This document shows positions 27,880 to 36,761 of a stretch of DNA of 64,000 nt, piece after piece (within the stretch, counting starts at the first letter, position 1; each line of letters starts with the position of its first letter). Origin of the DNA: Rhizobium aethiopicum (GTDB lineage: Bacteria > Pseudomonadota > Alphaproteobacteria > Rhizobiales > Rhizobiaceae); NCBI RefSeq assembly GCF_900094625.1, contig NZ_FMAJ01000014.1, positions 85,091 to 149,090 of the forward strand. The letters run 5' to 3'. Both the position numbers and the translations under genes were made by a program. The notes beneath the pieces are model-generated. The model saw only the letters and a list, made by a program, of their open reading frames with translations. It was not told the DNA's origin and searched no databases.

Positions 27880-29700
27880 TCAGTGGAAGAGCACGCTGGC
27901 GCCTTGATCCGAAGCGCCGACGGCGCGGCGGAAGGGGGCGAAGAGCTCGCGGCCCATGCCGAACTCATTATCGGAGAGATCGACGCTCACCGGCTCGCGC
28001 TCGGCCATATCGGCCGCATCGACCAGCACTTCGAGCGTGCCCTTGATCGCGTCGAGGCGAATGATATCACCGTCCCTGATGCGGGCAATCGGGCCGCCAT
28101 CCACCGCTTCCGGCGTCACGTGGATCGCCGCCGGCACCTTGCCGGAGGCGCCGGACATGCGCCCGTCGGTCAGGAGCGCCACACGGAAGCCGCGATCCTG
28201 CAGCACGCCGAGCGGCGGCGTCAGCTTGTGCAGTTCCGGCATGCCGTTCGCCTTCGGACCTTGGAAGCGCACGACGGCGACGAAATCGCGGTTGAGCTTG
28301 CCTTCCTTGAAGGCGTCCTGCAGTTCCTGCTGGCTGTGGAAGACGATCGCCGGCGCCTCGATGACATGGCGCTCGGGCTTGACAGCGGAGATCTTGATGA
28401 CCGCCTTGCCGAGATTGCCGCGCAGCATCTTCAGCCCGCCATTCGCCTGGAAAGGCGTTTCGATGCTGGAGAGCACCTTCGGATCGTGGCTCTTATCCGG
28501 CGAGGGCTCGCGCAACACGGTCCGGTTTTCGCCGAGACGGGCATCGACCGTATAGGCTTCGAGACCCTGACCGAAGACGGTGCGCACGTCGTCATGCACT
28601 AGGCCGTGCTTCAGGAGTTCCTTGATGAGGAAACCCATGCCGCCGGCTGCCTGGAAGTGGTTCACGTCGGCAAGCCCGTTCGGATAGACGCGGGCAAGCA
28701 ACGGCACGACTTCCGAAAGCTCGGCAATATCCTGCCAGGTGAGCTGGATTCCGGCTGCCCGTGCCATGGCGACGAGGTGCAGTGTGTGGTTAGTCGAGCC
28801 GCCGGTCGCATGCAGGCCGACGACGCCGTTGACGACCGAGCGCTCGTCGATCATCTCGCCGGCCGGCGTGAATTCGTTGCCGAGCGCGGTGATCGCTAAG
28901 GCCCGCTTGGCGGCTTCGCGCGTCAGCGCTTCGCGCAGCGGCGTGCCGGGATTGATGAAGGAGGAACCCGGCATGTGGAAACCCATGATCTCCATCAGCA
29001 TCTGGTTGGAATTGGCCGTGCCGTAGAAGGTGCAGGTGCCGGGACCATGATAGGATTTCGACTCCGCCTCCAGGAGCTCGGCGCGCCCGACCTTGCCCTC
29101 GGCGAAGAGCTGGCGCACGCGCGACTTCTCGTCGTTCGGCAGGCCCGTCGTCATCGGACCGGCGGGAACGAAGATAGACGGCAGGTGTCCGAAGGAAAGC
29201 GCGGCGATGACGAGGCCCGGCACGATCTTGTCGCAGACGCCGAGGAACAGGGCGGCATCGAACATGTTGTGCGACAGGCCGACGCCCGCCGACATGGCGA
29301 TCAGGTCGCGCGAGAAGAGCGACAGCTCCATGCCCGGCTGTCCCTGGGTGACGCCGTCGCACATCGCCGGCACGCCGCCTGCCACCTGTGCGACACCGCC
29401 TGCCTCGGCGGCCGCCTCACGGATGATCGCCGGATAGGTCTCGAACGGCTGATGGGCCGAGAGCATGTCATTATAGGCGGTGATGATGCCGAGATTGGCT
29501 ATGCGGTCGCCGGCGAGTGCATCTTTCTCGGCGGGGGAACAGACCGCAAAGCCGTGAGCGAGGTTGGCGCAGCCGAGCACCGAGCGCTGCACACCCTTGG
29601 AAGCAGCGGCGCGCAGGCGTTCCAGATAGCGCTCGCGGGTTGGCTTCGAGCGTTCGACGATGCGATCGGTGATCGCAGAAATGCGTGCATGAGCGGACAT
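27880..29700 (-). CDS. edd: 6-Phosphogluconate dehydratase Edd
   Basis: The 606-residue protein belongs to the IlvD/Edd dehydratase family: LGIITAYNDMLSAHQPFETY, VAQVAGGVPAMCDGVTQGQPG and TCTFYGTANSNQMLMEIMG carry the cysteines expected to hold the iron-sulphur cluster, and LLTDGRMSGASGKVPAA is the C-terminal signature. It converts 6-phosphogluconate to KDPG, the first step unique to the Entner-Doudoroff path, the main glucose route of rhizobia. It is the last gene of zwf-pgl-edd, 79 bases after pgl. No eda gene lies in the window. Confidence 0.96.
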   Translation of the reverse strand: MSAHARISAITDRIVERSKPTRERYLERLRAAASKGVQRSVLGCANLAHGFAVCSPAEKDALAGDRIANLGIITAYNDMLSAHQPFETYPAIIREAAAEAGGVAQVAGGVPAMCDGVTQGQPGMELSLFSRDLIAMSAGVGLSHNMFDAALFLGVCDKIVPGLVIAALSFGHLPSIFVPAGPMTTGLPNDEKSRVRQLFAEGKVGRAELLEAESKSYHGPGTCTFYGTANSNQMLMEIMGFHMPGSSFINPGTPLREALTREAAKRALAITALGNEFTPAGEMIDERSVVNGVVGLHATGGSTNHTLHLVAMARAAGIQLTWQDIAELSEVVPLLARVYPNGLADVNHFQAAGGMGFLIKELLKHGLVHDDVRTVFGQGLEAYTVDARLGENRTVLREPSPDKSHDPKVLSSIETPFQANGGLKMLRGNLGKAVIKISAVKPERHVIEAPAIVFHSQQELQDAFKEGKLNRDFVAVVRFQGPKANGMPELHKLTPPLGVLQDRGFRVALLTDGRMSGASGKVPAAIHVTPEAVDGGPIARIRDGDIIRLDAIKGTLEVLVDAADMAEREPVSVDLSDNEFGMGRELFAPFRRAVGASDQGASVLFH

Positions 29701-29779
29701 GGAAAATCCCTGCCTTATTCGTTGTCTCTATCTGTTTCGGCGGCTCCGGCCTGAAATCCGGATCCGGGTCTGGGGCCGA

Positions 29780-30478
29780 TCAGGGAGCCCAGTAGATCTC
29801 GACCGGGGAAGTGGCCCGGCGCAGAACGGCGCGGATCGGCATTTCTGCCTCGTCACCGCTGCGTTCCGCCTTGGCGAGTACGTCTTTTTTGCCTTCGCCC
29901 TCGATATGGAGCACCAGGAGTGCGGCATCCTGAAGACTGGAGAAGGTAAAGGTCAGGCGCGGCTCGCCGGCCCCTTCCGCCTCCATGGTGATGATGCCGC
30001 GCGGCGTCGATGCGTCGAGCGCCCGGGCAAGATTGCTGCCGCCGGGAAAGAACGAGGCCGTGTGGCCGTCGCCGCCCATGCCCAGGATGACGACGTCGAA
30101 AGGGATACCGATCTCGGCGCTCTTTTCTGTCGCGAGCCGTGCTGCCTCTTCTACTGAGGATGCCGGCTGGTAAAGCGGTACGAAACGCGCGGACTTCGCC
30201 TTGTTCTGGAGGAGATTGGCATCGACCAGCAGATGGTTCGAGCGCGCATTGTCGGCCGGAACGAAGCGTTCGTCGACGAGGGTGATCGTCACCTTGTCCC
30301 AGGCGATGTCGCGTGTTGAAAGCGCCTGGAAGAAGGCCTTCGGCGTCGAACCGCCGGAAACGGCGATGGACGCCGCACCGCGGGCGGCGATTGCCGCCGA
30401 AAGCTTGTCGGCGACCTTGTCGGCGAGGCTGCCGGCGAGGTCTGCGGCACTGGCGAAGGAATGCAGGGTCGATGCCAT
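29780..30478 (-). CDS. pgl: 6-Phosphogluconolactonase Pgl (DevB type)
   Basis: The 232-residue protein shows DevB-type features: AVSGGSTPKAFFQAL, TLVDERFVPADNARSN and VILGMGGDGHTASFFPG. It hydrolyses 6-phosphogluconolactone to 6-phosphogluconate. It lies 10 bases after zwf and before edd, so the three enzymes from glucose 6-phosphate to KDPG are encoded together. Confidence 0.95.
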   Translation of the reverse strand: MASTLHSFASAADLAGSLADKVADKLSAAIAARGAASIAVSGGSTPKAFFQALSTRDIAWDKVTITLVDERFVPADNARSNHLLVDANLLQNKAKSARFVPLYQPASSVEEAARLATEKSAEIGIPFDVVILGMGGDGHTASFFPGGSNLARALDASTPRGIITMEAEGAGEPRLTFTFSSLQDAALLVLHIEGEGKKDVLAKAERSGDEAEMPIRAVLRRATSPVEIYWAP

Positions 30479-30488
30479 CGATCTCGTC

Positions 30489-31964
30489 CTAGATGTCGTC
30501 GTGCCAGGTGCGGCCGTCGCGCTCGATCAGCGCGATGGCCTGGCTCGGACCCCAGGTGCCGGCCGTATAGCCCTGCACCTGCTGGCCGGTCGTTTCCCAA
30601 CCCTTGAGGATCGGGTCCACCCATTTCCATGCGGCTTCGACTTCGTCGCGGCGCATGAACAGTGTCTGGTTGGAACGGATCACGTCCATCAGCAGACGCT
30701 CGTAGGCGTCGGGATTGCGGACGTTGAAGGCCTGGGCGAAGCTCATGTCGAGCGAGACATTGCGCAGGCGCATGCCGCCCGGACCCGGATCCTTGATCAT
30801 CAGCGACTGCTTGACGCCTTCATCCGGCTGCAGGCGAATGATCAGCTGGTTGGCGACGATGCGTCCGGCGGCCTGGTCGAAGATCGCGTGCGGGATCGGC
30901 TTGAAGGTGATGACGATCTCGGACATGCGCCCGGTCAGGCGCTTGCCGGTTCTGATATAGAAGGGCACGCCCGCCCAGCGCCAGTTGTTGATCTCCGCCT
31001 TGATGGCGACGAAGGTCTCGGTGTTCGAGACGCCGCCTTCGAGTTCTTCGAGATAACCCTTGACCGGGCCGCTGCCCGAAGCGCCGGCGCGATACTGGCC
31101 GCGGACCGTCGCCTGCTCGACGTTGGAGGCGTCGAGCGGCTTCAGCGCCCGCAGCACCTTCAGCTTCTCGTCGCGAACGGCTTCCGAATCCATCGACGAA
31201 GGCACCTCCATCGCCGTCAGGCAGAGCAGCTGCAGGATGTGGTTCTGCACCATGTCGCGCAGCGCGCCTGCCGTATCGTAATAGCCGGCGCGGCCTTCGA
31301 GGCCGACCGATTCCGCCACGGTGATCTGCACATGGTCGATATAGTTGGCATTCCACAGCGGCTCGTAGAGCGCATTGGCGAAACGCAGCGCCATCAGGTT
31401 CTGCACCGTCTCCTTGCCGAGATAGTGGTCGATGCGGAAGATCTGCTCTTCCCTGAAGACGCGGCCGATCGTGTCGTTGAGCTGCAGGGCAGAAGCGAGG
31501 TCGCGGCCGATCGGCTTCTCGACGACGATGCGGGTCGACTTGGTGATGAGCTTATGCTCGTGGATCTTCTGTGAGATGTCGCCAAAAATGCCGGGCGCGA
31601 CCGCCAGATAGAAGGCGCGCACCCGATCTCTGCCTTCGTCGAGCAGCTTCTTCAACTGGTCCCAGCCGGTATCCGCACGCGCATCGACCGAGACATAGTA
31701 GAGACGGGCGCAGAATTTCTCCACTTCCATCTCGTCGTACTCGCCCTTCTTCAGGTGTTCCTTCAGCGCGTCGCGGGCGAATTTGCGGTATTCCTCATCC
31801 GTCAACGGGCTGCGCGAGGCGCCGATCACGCGGGTCGGTTCGCCGAATTGGCCTTCGATCTGACGATGATAGAGCGCGGGCAGCAACTTGCGTTCGGCAA
31901 GGTCGCCGCTGCCGCCGAAGACGACGTAATCAAAAGGCTCAACGGGAATGATCTGGCTGCTCAT
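30489..31964 (-). CDS. zwf: Glucose-6-phosphate 1-dehydrogenase Zwf
   Basis: The start at 31964 (MSSQIIPVEPFDYV, 491 residues) is chosen over a GTG-type extension of five residues because it matches the usual length in rhizobia. Motifs: FGGSGDLAERKLLPALY for NADP binding, active-site RIDHYLGKETVQN near residues 175-185, and ending with PSQAIALIERDGRTW. It opens the pentose-phosphate and Entner-Doudoroff routes and supplies NADPH. Confidence 0.95.
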   Translation of the reverse strand: MSSQIIPVEPFDYVVFGGSGDLAERKLLPALYHRQIEGQFGEPTRVIGASRSPLTDEEYRKFARDALKEHLKKGEYDEMEVEKFCARLYYVSVDARADTGWDQLKKLLDEGRDRVRAFYLAVAPGIFGDISQKIHEHKLITKSTRIVVEKPIGRDLASALQLNDTIGRVFREEQIFRIDHYLGKETVQNLMALRFANALYEPLWNANYIDHVQITVAESVGLEGRAGYYDTAGALRDMVQNHILQLLCLTAMEVPSSMDSEAVRDEKLKVLRALKPLDASNVEQATVRGQYRAGASGSGPVKGYLEELEGGVSNTETFVAIKAEINNWRWAGVPFYIRTGKRLTGRMSEIVITFKPIPHAIFDQAAGRIVANQLIIRLQPDEGVKQSLMIKDPGPGGMRLRNVSLDMSFAQAFNVRNPDAYERLLMDVIRSNQTLFMRRDEVEAAWKWVDPILKGWETTGQQVQGYTAGTWGPSQAIALIERDGRTWHDDI

Positions 31965-31998
31965 GAGGTTGTCTCTCAATCAGGCTGGTTGACGGCCC

Positions 31999-32020
31999 TT
32001 TTAATCTAATCGATTTAAAA
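31999..32020. promoter_or_regulatory. AT-rich palindrome in the zwf promoter region
   Basis: TTTTAA and TTAAAA are separated by ten bases that include the self-complementary ATCGAT. The site lies 35-56 bases upstream of the zwf start codon in an otherwise GC-rich segment. It is a fair operator candidate for a sugar-phosphate regulator of the HexR/RpiR type; the assignment is inference. Confidence 0.4.
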
Positions 32021-32098
32021 AAGCCAGTGTGCAGTGCAATGAATCTGTCGGGCACCGGTTTTAGAGCGAATTCCGCAAAGAGGAAATCCGCAATCGGA

Positions 32099-33394
32099 CT
32101 AAAACTTGTCGCGAAGCGCAAACCACGACAAGGCGAGAAAAAGCAGCGGCGCCCGCATCCAGGCTCCGCCGGGAAAGGCTGGAATATCGAGCGATTTGAA
32201 CAGGTCGAGATCGCCGGATTTTCCAAGCACCGTTTCCGCGTAGAGCTTGCCACAGTAATTTGACAGCATAACGCCGTGGCCGGAATAACCGCCGATCGAG
32301 GTGACGCCCGGCATCACCTCGCGCACGAAGAGCTGGCGCGGCATGGTGATGCCGACGCTGCCGCCCCAGGCATGGGTGATCTCGATGTCCTTCAACTCGG
32401 GATAGATTTCGCCGATCTGCCGGCGGATGTGCTGCGAAATGTCCCGCGGATTGTCCGCCGTATAGGCCTCGCGTCCACCGAACAGCAGGCGGCCTTCGAA
32501 TCTGCGGAAATAGCGCACGACGAAGCGCGAATCGGCGACAGCCTCGCCGCCCGGCAGCACATCGGGATAAGCATCGAGCGGAACGGTGGCGCCGATGAAG
32601 GAGCGGATCGGCATGACATGGCTTGCCGTCACTGGCTCCAGATCGCCGATATGGCCGTTGCAGGCGATCAGCGCCCGGTCGGCGGTGATCGTCCCCTTTT
32701 CGGTTTCGATCGTCACCTTGCCGCCGCCTTGGCGGACCGCTTTTGCCGGGGTCATCTCGAAGACGGCGGCGCCGGCATTGGCGGCCACTCGCGCCAGCCC
32801 GATGAGCAGCTTCAGCGGATGAATATGGCCGGTGCCGACATCACGCACGCCGCAGTGGAATCGCTTCGAGCCGAGCCGTTCCTGCGTTTCCTTGCCGTCC
32901 ATGAAGCTCAGGTGCGGATAGCCGTAACGCTGAGCGGCGATTTCGACATTCTCACGATAGTCGCGTTCGTAGCTTGCCTTGTGCGCGACGTTGAGCTGGC
33001 CCCCCACATAATCGATCTCGATCTGATGTTCCCGGGAAAAATCGAGAAGATGGCGCTTGGCCGCCTCGGCGACATCGAACAGCGCCTTCGAACGTTCATA
33101 TCCGATCTTTTCCTCAAGTTCTTCCGGCCACCATCGCTGGCCGGTGCCGAGCTGGCCGCCATTGCGCCCGGACGCTCCGTCTCCGAAGCGCCAAGCCTCG
33201 ATCAGCACCACCGAGACCCCTGATTTGGCGAGGTTGTAGGCGGCCTGCAGGCCGGTATAGCCGCCGCCGACGATGGCGACATCGCATGTTCTCGAGCCGT
33301 CGAGAGCGGGATAGGTGGGCCGCTCGCCGACGGTCGCCTGATACCAGGATAGCCCGGGCGCAATCGGGCTCTGCCACATCTCTTGCGATGCCAT
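32099..33394 (-). CDS. FAD-dependent oxidoreductase, PuuB-like (DAO family)
   Basis: The 431-residue protein has an N-terminal Rossmann FAD site CDVAIVGGGYTGLQAAYNLA, then IEAWRFGDGASGRNGGQ, and a C-terminal FAD segment GYSGHGVMLSNYCGKL. This is the DAO/GlpD fold as in gamma-glutamylputrescine oxidase PuuB and related amine oxidases. It lies 10 bases after the glutamine-synthetase-like gene, the classical puuA-puuB pairing, so oxidation of a gamma-glutamylated amine is likely. The substrate is inferred. A short hydrophobic C-terminal tail (LLFLALSWFAL) is noticeable. Confidence 0.82.
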   Translation of the reverse strand: MASQEMWQSPIAPGLSWYQATVGERPTYPALDGSRTCDVAIVGGGYTGLQAAYNLAKSGVSVVLIEAWRFGDGASGRNGGQLGTGQRWWPEELEEKIGYERSKALFDVAEAAKRHLLDFSREHQIEIDYVGGQLNVAHKASYERDYRENVEIAAQRYGYPHLSFMDGKETQERLGSKRFHCGVRDVGTGHIHPLKLLIGLARVAANAGAAVFEMTPAKAVRQGGGKVTIETEKGTITADRALIACNGHIGDLEPVTASHVMPIRSFIGATVPLDAYPDVLPGGEAVADSRFVVRYFRRFEGRLLFGGREAYTADNPRDISQHIRRQIGEIYPELKDIEITHAWGGSVGITMPRQLFVREVMPGVTSIGGYSGHGVMLSNYCGKLYAETVLGKSGDLDLFKSLDIPAFPGGAWMRAPLLFLALSWFALRDKF

Positions 33395-33404
33395 GACGTT
33401 TCCC

Positions 33405-34841
33405 TCACACGTTGAGCAGAAGGAATTCCCGCTCCCACGGGCTGATCACCTGCATGAAGGTCTCGAACTCGCCGCGTTTGACGCCGGCATAAAGGCCGAT
33501 GAACTGCGTGCCGAACACCTCTTCGAAGGCAGGTTCGTCCTCGAGCAGGGCGACGGCTTCAAGCAGGCCGCGCGGCAGGTCGATCGAGCCCTCATTTGCC
33601 GAATCCTCCGTCGGTGCCGTCGGCTCGATCTCTTTGATGATGCCGAGCAGACCGGCGGCGAGCGAGGCGGCAAGCGCGAGATAGGGATTGGCGTCCGAGC
33701 TCGGCAGCCGGTTTTCCACCCGCCGCGCCTGCGGATCGGAAACCGGGACGCGGAAGGCGGTCGTCCGGTTGTCGTAGCCCCAGGCATTGTTGACCGGGCA
33801 GGACATGTCGGGCTGCAGGCGGCGGTAGGAATTCACATAGGGCGCCAGCATCGCCATCGCGCTCGGCACGAATTTCTGCATGCCGCCGATGAAATGGAAG
33901 AATTCCTTCGAGGCCGATCCGTCCGCGGTGGAAAAGACGTTCCTGCCGGTCTCGATATTGACCACCGACTGGTGGATGTGCATCGCCGAGCCCGGCTGGC
34001 CCTGCATCGGTTTGGCCATGAAGGTCGCATATATGTCGTGCTTCAGCGCCGCCTCCCGGATCGTGCGCTTGAACAGGAACACCTGGTCGGCAAGCTCGAT
34101 CGGATTGCCGTGGCGAAGGTTGATCTCGAGCTGCGCCGGTCCCTCTTCGTGGATCAGCGTATCGATCTCCAGCCCCTGCTTCTCGGAGAAATGATAGATG
34201 TCGTCGATCAGTTCGTCGAATTCGTTGATGCCGGCGATCGAATAGCCCTGGCCGCCGAGGATCGAGCGACCGGACCGGCCTTTGGGCGGGTGCAGCGGAT
34301 AGTCGGGGTCGTCGTTCTTTGCGACGAGGTAGAACTCGATCTCGGGCGCCACGATCGGCTTCCAGCCGCGATCATGATAAAGGCTCATGATCCGCTTCAA
34401 GACATTGCGTGGCGTATAGGGCACTTCGCCCCCGTCCGAATCGACGATGTCGCAGATCACCTGCGCCGTCGGGTCGGTCTCCCAGGGCACGACCGACAGC
34501 GTCGATAGATCGGGCATCAGCTTCAGGTCGCTGTCGCGCGGCTCGTATCGGAAGCTCTCCGTCTCCTCCGGATACTCGCCCGAAATTGTATGTCGGTAGA
34601 TCGCCGAAGGCAGCGCCAGCGAGGTGTTGGAAGTGAATTTCGAGCTCGGCATCATCTTGCCGCGCGGAACGCCGGCAAGGTCCGGCGTGATGCATTCGAT
34701 GTCCTCGATGCCCCTTGCCCTCAGCCACTGTGCTGCTTCCTTCCAGTTTGCAACGCCGCGCAGGGACCCAGGGTCCGGGGGAGTTTTCGTCGAGGCGGAT
34801 ACGTTTCTGGCAGGCTTCAGCGTCGTCTTTTTTGGGGACAT
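33405..34841 (-). CDS. Glutamine synthetase family protein, PuuA-like
   Basis: The 478-residue protein has the GS catalytic signatures APEIEFYL, GPAQLEINL, GSAMHIHQS, NNAWGYDNRTTAFRVP and VENRLPSSDANPYLALAA. It differs from GlnA in lacking the adenylylation region (NLY-P tyrosine loop). With the adjacent PuuB-like oxidase it fits gamma-glutamylpolyamine synthetase, the first step of putrescine breakdown. The potFGHI uptake operon lies about 11 kb away. Some rhizobial members act on other amines, so the substrate is not certain. Confidence 0.85.
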   Translation of the reverse strand: MSPKKTTLKPARNVSASTKTPPDPGSLRGVANWKEAAQWLRARGIEDIECITPDLAGVPRGKMMPSSKFTSNTSLALPSAIYRHTISGEYPEETESFRYEPRDSDLKLMPDLSTLSVVPWETDPTAQVICDIVDSDGGEVPYTPRNVLKRIMSLYHDRGWKPIVAPEIEFYLVAKNDDPDYPLHPPKGRSGRSILGGQGYSIAGINEFDELIDDIYHFSEKQGLEIDTLIHEEGPAQLEINLRHGNPIELADQVFLFKRTIREAALKHDIYATFMAKPMQGQPGSAMHIHQSVVNIETGRNVFSTADGSASKEFFHFIGGMQKFVPSAMAMLAPYVNSYRRLQPDMSCPVNNAWGYDNRTTAFRVPVSDPQARRVENRLPSSDANPYLALAASLAAGLLGIIKEIEPTAPTEDSANEGSIDLPRGLLEAVALLEDEPAFEEVFGTQFIGLYAGVKRGEFETFMQVISPWEREFLLLNV

Positions 34842-34966
34842 GACACACCGGTCTGGTTGATCGTGGCGCCATCATAGCCGGACTTTGCCAATTGGCGAGG
34901 GGTTGAGAACGTTGACTTTTGCCCGACGATGGAAAAGAAGATGCCGATTTGATTGGGGAAAAGGGT

Positions 34967-36148
34967 TTGCAGCGCAAAAGCGACGTCATCGTCATCGGCG
35001 CCGGGGCCGCCGGCATGATGGCGGCCATTCGCGCGGGTCAACGCGGCCGCTCGGTGGTGGTCATCGACCATGCGAGAGCGCCCGGCGAAAAGATCCGCAT
35101 ATCGGGCGGCGGGCGCTGCAATTTCACCAATATCCACGCCGGGCCGAAGAATTTCCTTTCCGCCAATCCGCATTTCTGCAAGTCCGCGCTTGCCCGTTTC
35201 ACGCCGGCCGATTTCATCGCCATGGTCGACCGGCACGGCATTGCCTGGCACGAAAAGACGCTCGGTCAGCTTTTCTGCGACGACAGCGCCAAGGACGTCA
35301 TCCGCATGCTGCTCGACGAGATGCGCGGGGCCGGCGCGCAGCTGCATCTCGGCACCGAGATATCAGGCGTTGAAAGGGTGGCGGCGGGCTTCCGCATCTC
35401 GACCGGCCAGGACGTCTACGAAGCATCGTCGCTGATCGTGGCGACTGGCGGCAAATCGATCCCGAAGATGGGTGCCACCAGCTTTGCCTATCGCCTCGCC
35501 GAGCAGTTTGGTCTTGAAGTGCTCGAAACCCGCCCCGGCCTCGTGCCGCTGACGCTCGATCCCGGCCTGCTCGAGACCGTCGCCCCGCTCGCCGGCATTT
35601 CCGCCCCGGTAGAAATCCGCCATGGCAGGACCGCTTTCCGCGAAGCGCTGCTGTTCACCCACCGGGGCTTAAGCGGACCAGCCATTCTGCAGATCTCCTC
35701 CTATTGGCGGGAGGGCGATGAAATCGTCGTTGCTGTCGAACCGGATATCGACATATCAGCGCAGCTCAAGTCGGCAAAGCAGCTGAATGGCCGCCAGTCG
35801 GCGCAGACGGCGTTGGCCGAGATCCTGCCGAAGCGGCTGGCGCAGTTTCTCGTCGAGCGGGAAAATATCACGGGCAATATGGCCGACCTCACCGACAGGA
35901 CGCTGCAGCGCTTGGCCGCCAGCGCTCAGAACTGGGTCGTCAAACCTTCCGGCTCCGAAGGCTACCGCACCGCCGAAGTGACGCTCGGCGGCATCGACAC
36001 GGCAGCGCTCGACTCCCGCAGCATGGAGGCAAAGGCCGTTCCCGGCCTTTATTTCATCGGCGAATGCGTCGACGTCACTGGCTGGCTCGGCGGCTATAAT
36101 TTTCAATGGGCCTGGGCCTCCGGATTTGCCGCCGGCGAAAGCGCATAG
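34967..36148 (+). CDS. HI0933/YhiN-family FAD-binding oxidoreductase
   Basis: No ATG begins the frame; TTG codons at 34919 and 34967 are possible. The latter is chosen because GGGGAAAAGGG precedes it and the FAD motif (SDVIVIGAGAAGMMAAIRAG) then begins near residue 5, as in relatives. The 393 residues also contain GEKIRISGGGRCNFTN and the closing FIGECVDVTGWLGGYNFQWAWASG. The family is widespread, with no settled reaction; some members are called aminoacetone oxidase-like. It is divergent from the GS gene. Confidence 0.82.
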   Translation: MQRKSDVIVIGAGAAGMMAAIRAGQRGRSVVVIDHARAPGEKIRISGGGRCNFTNIHAGPKNFLSANPHFCKSALARFTPADFIAMVDRHGIAWHEKTLGQLFCDDSAKDVIRMLLDEMRGAGAQLHLGTEISGVERVAAGFRISTGQDVYEASSLIVATGGKSIPKMGATSFAYRLAEQFGLEVLETRPGLVPLTLDPGLLETVAPLAGISAPVEIRHGRTAFREALLFTHRGLSGPAILQISSYWREGDEIVVAVEPDIDISAQLKSAKQLNGRQSAQTALAEILPKRLAQFLVERENITGNMADLTDRTLQRLAASAQNWVVKPSGSEGYRTAEVTLGGIDTAALDSRSMEAKAVPGLYFIGECVDVTGWLGGYNFQWAWASGFAAGESA

Positions 36149-36294
36149 AAATATCCGGCATATCGATTCAATACTTCTTAAGAGAGGTGCGCCATCCTGT
36201 CTCAATTGCCGGCTTGCGAAGCTTCTCCCAAATTAAGCTTTACCGGCAGACCTTTTTGTTGGACTGTTGTGTCACAAGAGTGAGGTTTTCGAGC

Positions 36295-36438
36295 ATGACC
36301 AGAAACGCACGACGCGCCCGCGCCATCGCAATTACCCAGGCAAAACCTGACGCCCGGATCGCGGCCATGCGATACCTGATGCTCGCAGCCGGTGCAACAG
36401 CCGCCAGCCTGGCGCTGCTGCTCGCCCACCTCATCTGA
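36295..36438 (+). CDS. Possible 47-residue membrane protein (hypothetical)
   Basis: A short frame from ATG at 36295 encodes a basic N-terminus (MTRNARRARAIAIT) and one C-terminal membrane helix (about 26-46, LMLAAGATAASLALLLAHLI). The ribosome-binding site is weak (GTGAGG about 11 bases upstream). It could be a real small membrane protein or a chance frame; the pattern basic-then-hydrophobic favours the former slightly. Nothing in the neighbours suggests a role. Confidence 0.35.
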   Translation: MTRNARRARAIAITQAKPDARIAAMRYLMLAAGATAASLALLLAHLI

Positions 36439-36750
36439 TCCCGCCCGAAGCATCGGAAGCAATATTGCCGCTCCCGATCGCGGCAACTTGGCCGCGCGGC
36501 TGATAATTTGCAATTATTTCACCACCTTGGCTTAAGCCGCCATCACCGCTTATCTGAAAATTAATATCTAATCTGACACAATTACCCGCGATTATTTGGG
36601 CATTTCCAAGTCTGCTTGGACATGAACCGGCAATGACTGCCGCCTGGCCTCCGGGTTTCCCGATGTAAATTGATTAGTTCGATGTGCACTCGGCTGGCGC
36701 GCCTTAGGGCTGCCCGCGGGAGGAGTAGTGTATGAAAGGCCCGGAACGCC
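36439..36750 (+). promoter_or_regulatory. Non-coding region upstream of the first chemoreceptor gene
   Basis: These 312 bases contain no convincing gene apart from a 9-codon frame that begins at 36732. They include a perfect inverted repeat TCCAAG-TCTG-CTTGGA (36605-36620) and an AT-rich stretch at 36555-36600. They probably hold the promoter of the chemoreceptor. Confidence 0.4.
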
Positions 36751-36761
36751 ATGTTGATTGA
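36732..36761 (+). other. Nine-codon upstream frame overlapping the chemoreceptor start
   Basis: ATG at 36732 is preceded by a strong GGGAGGAG (36718-36725) and encodes MKGPERHVD before TGA at 36759-36761. It overlaps the first 11 bases of the chemoreceptor gene, whose own ATG (36751) has only a weak ribosome-binding site. Translation of the chemoreceptor may therefore depend on this short frame. Confidence 0.4.
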
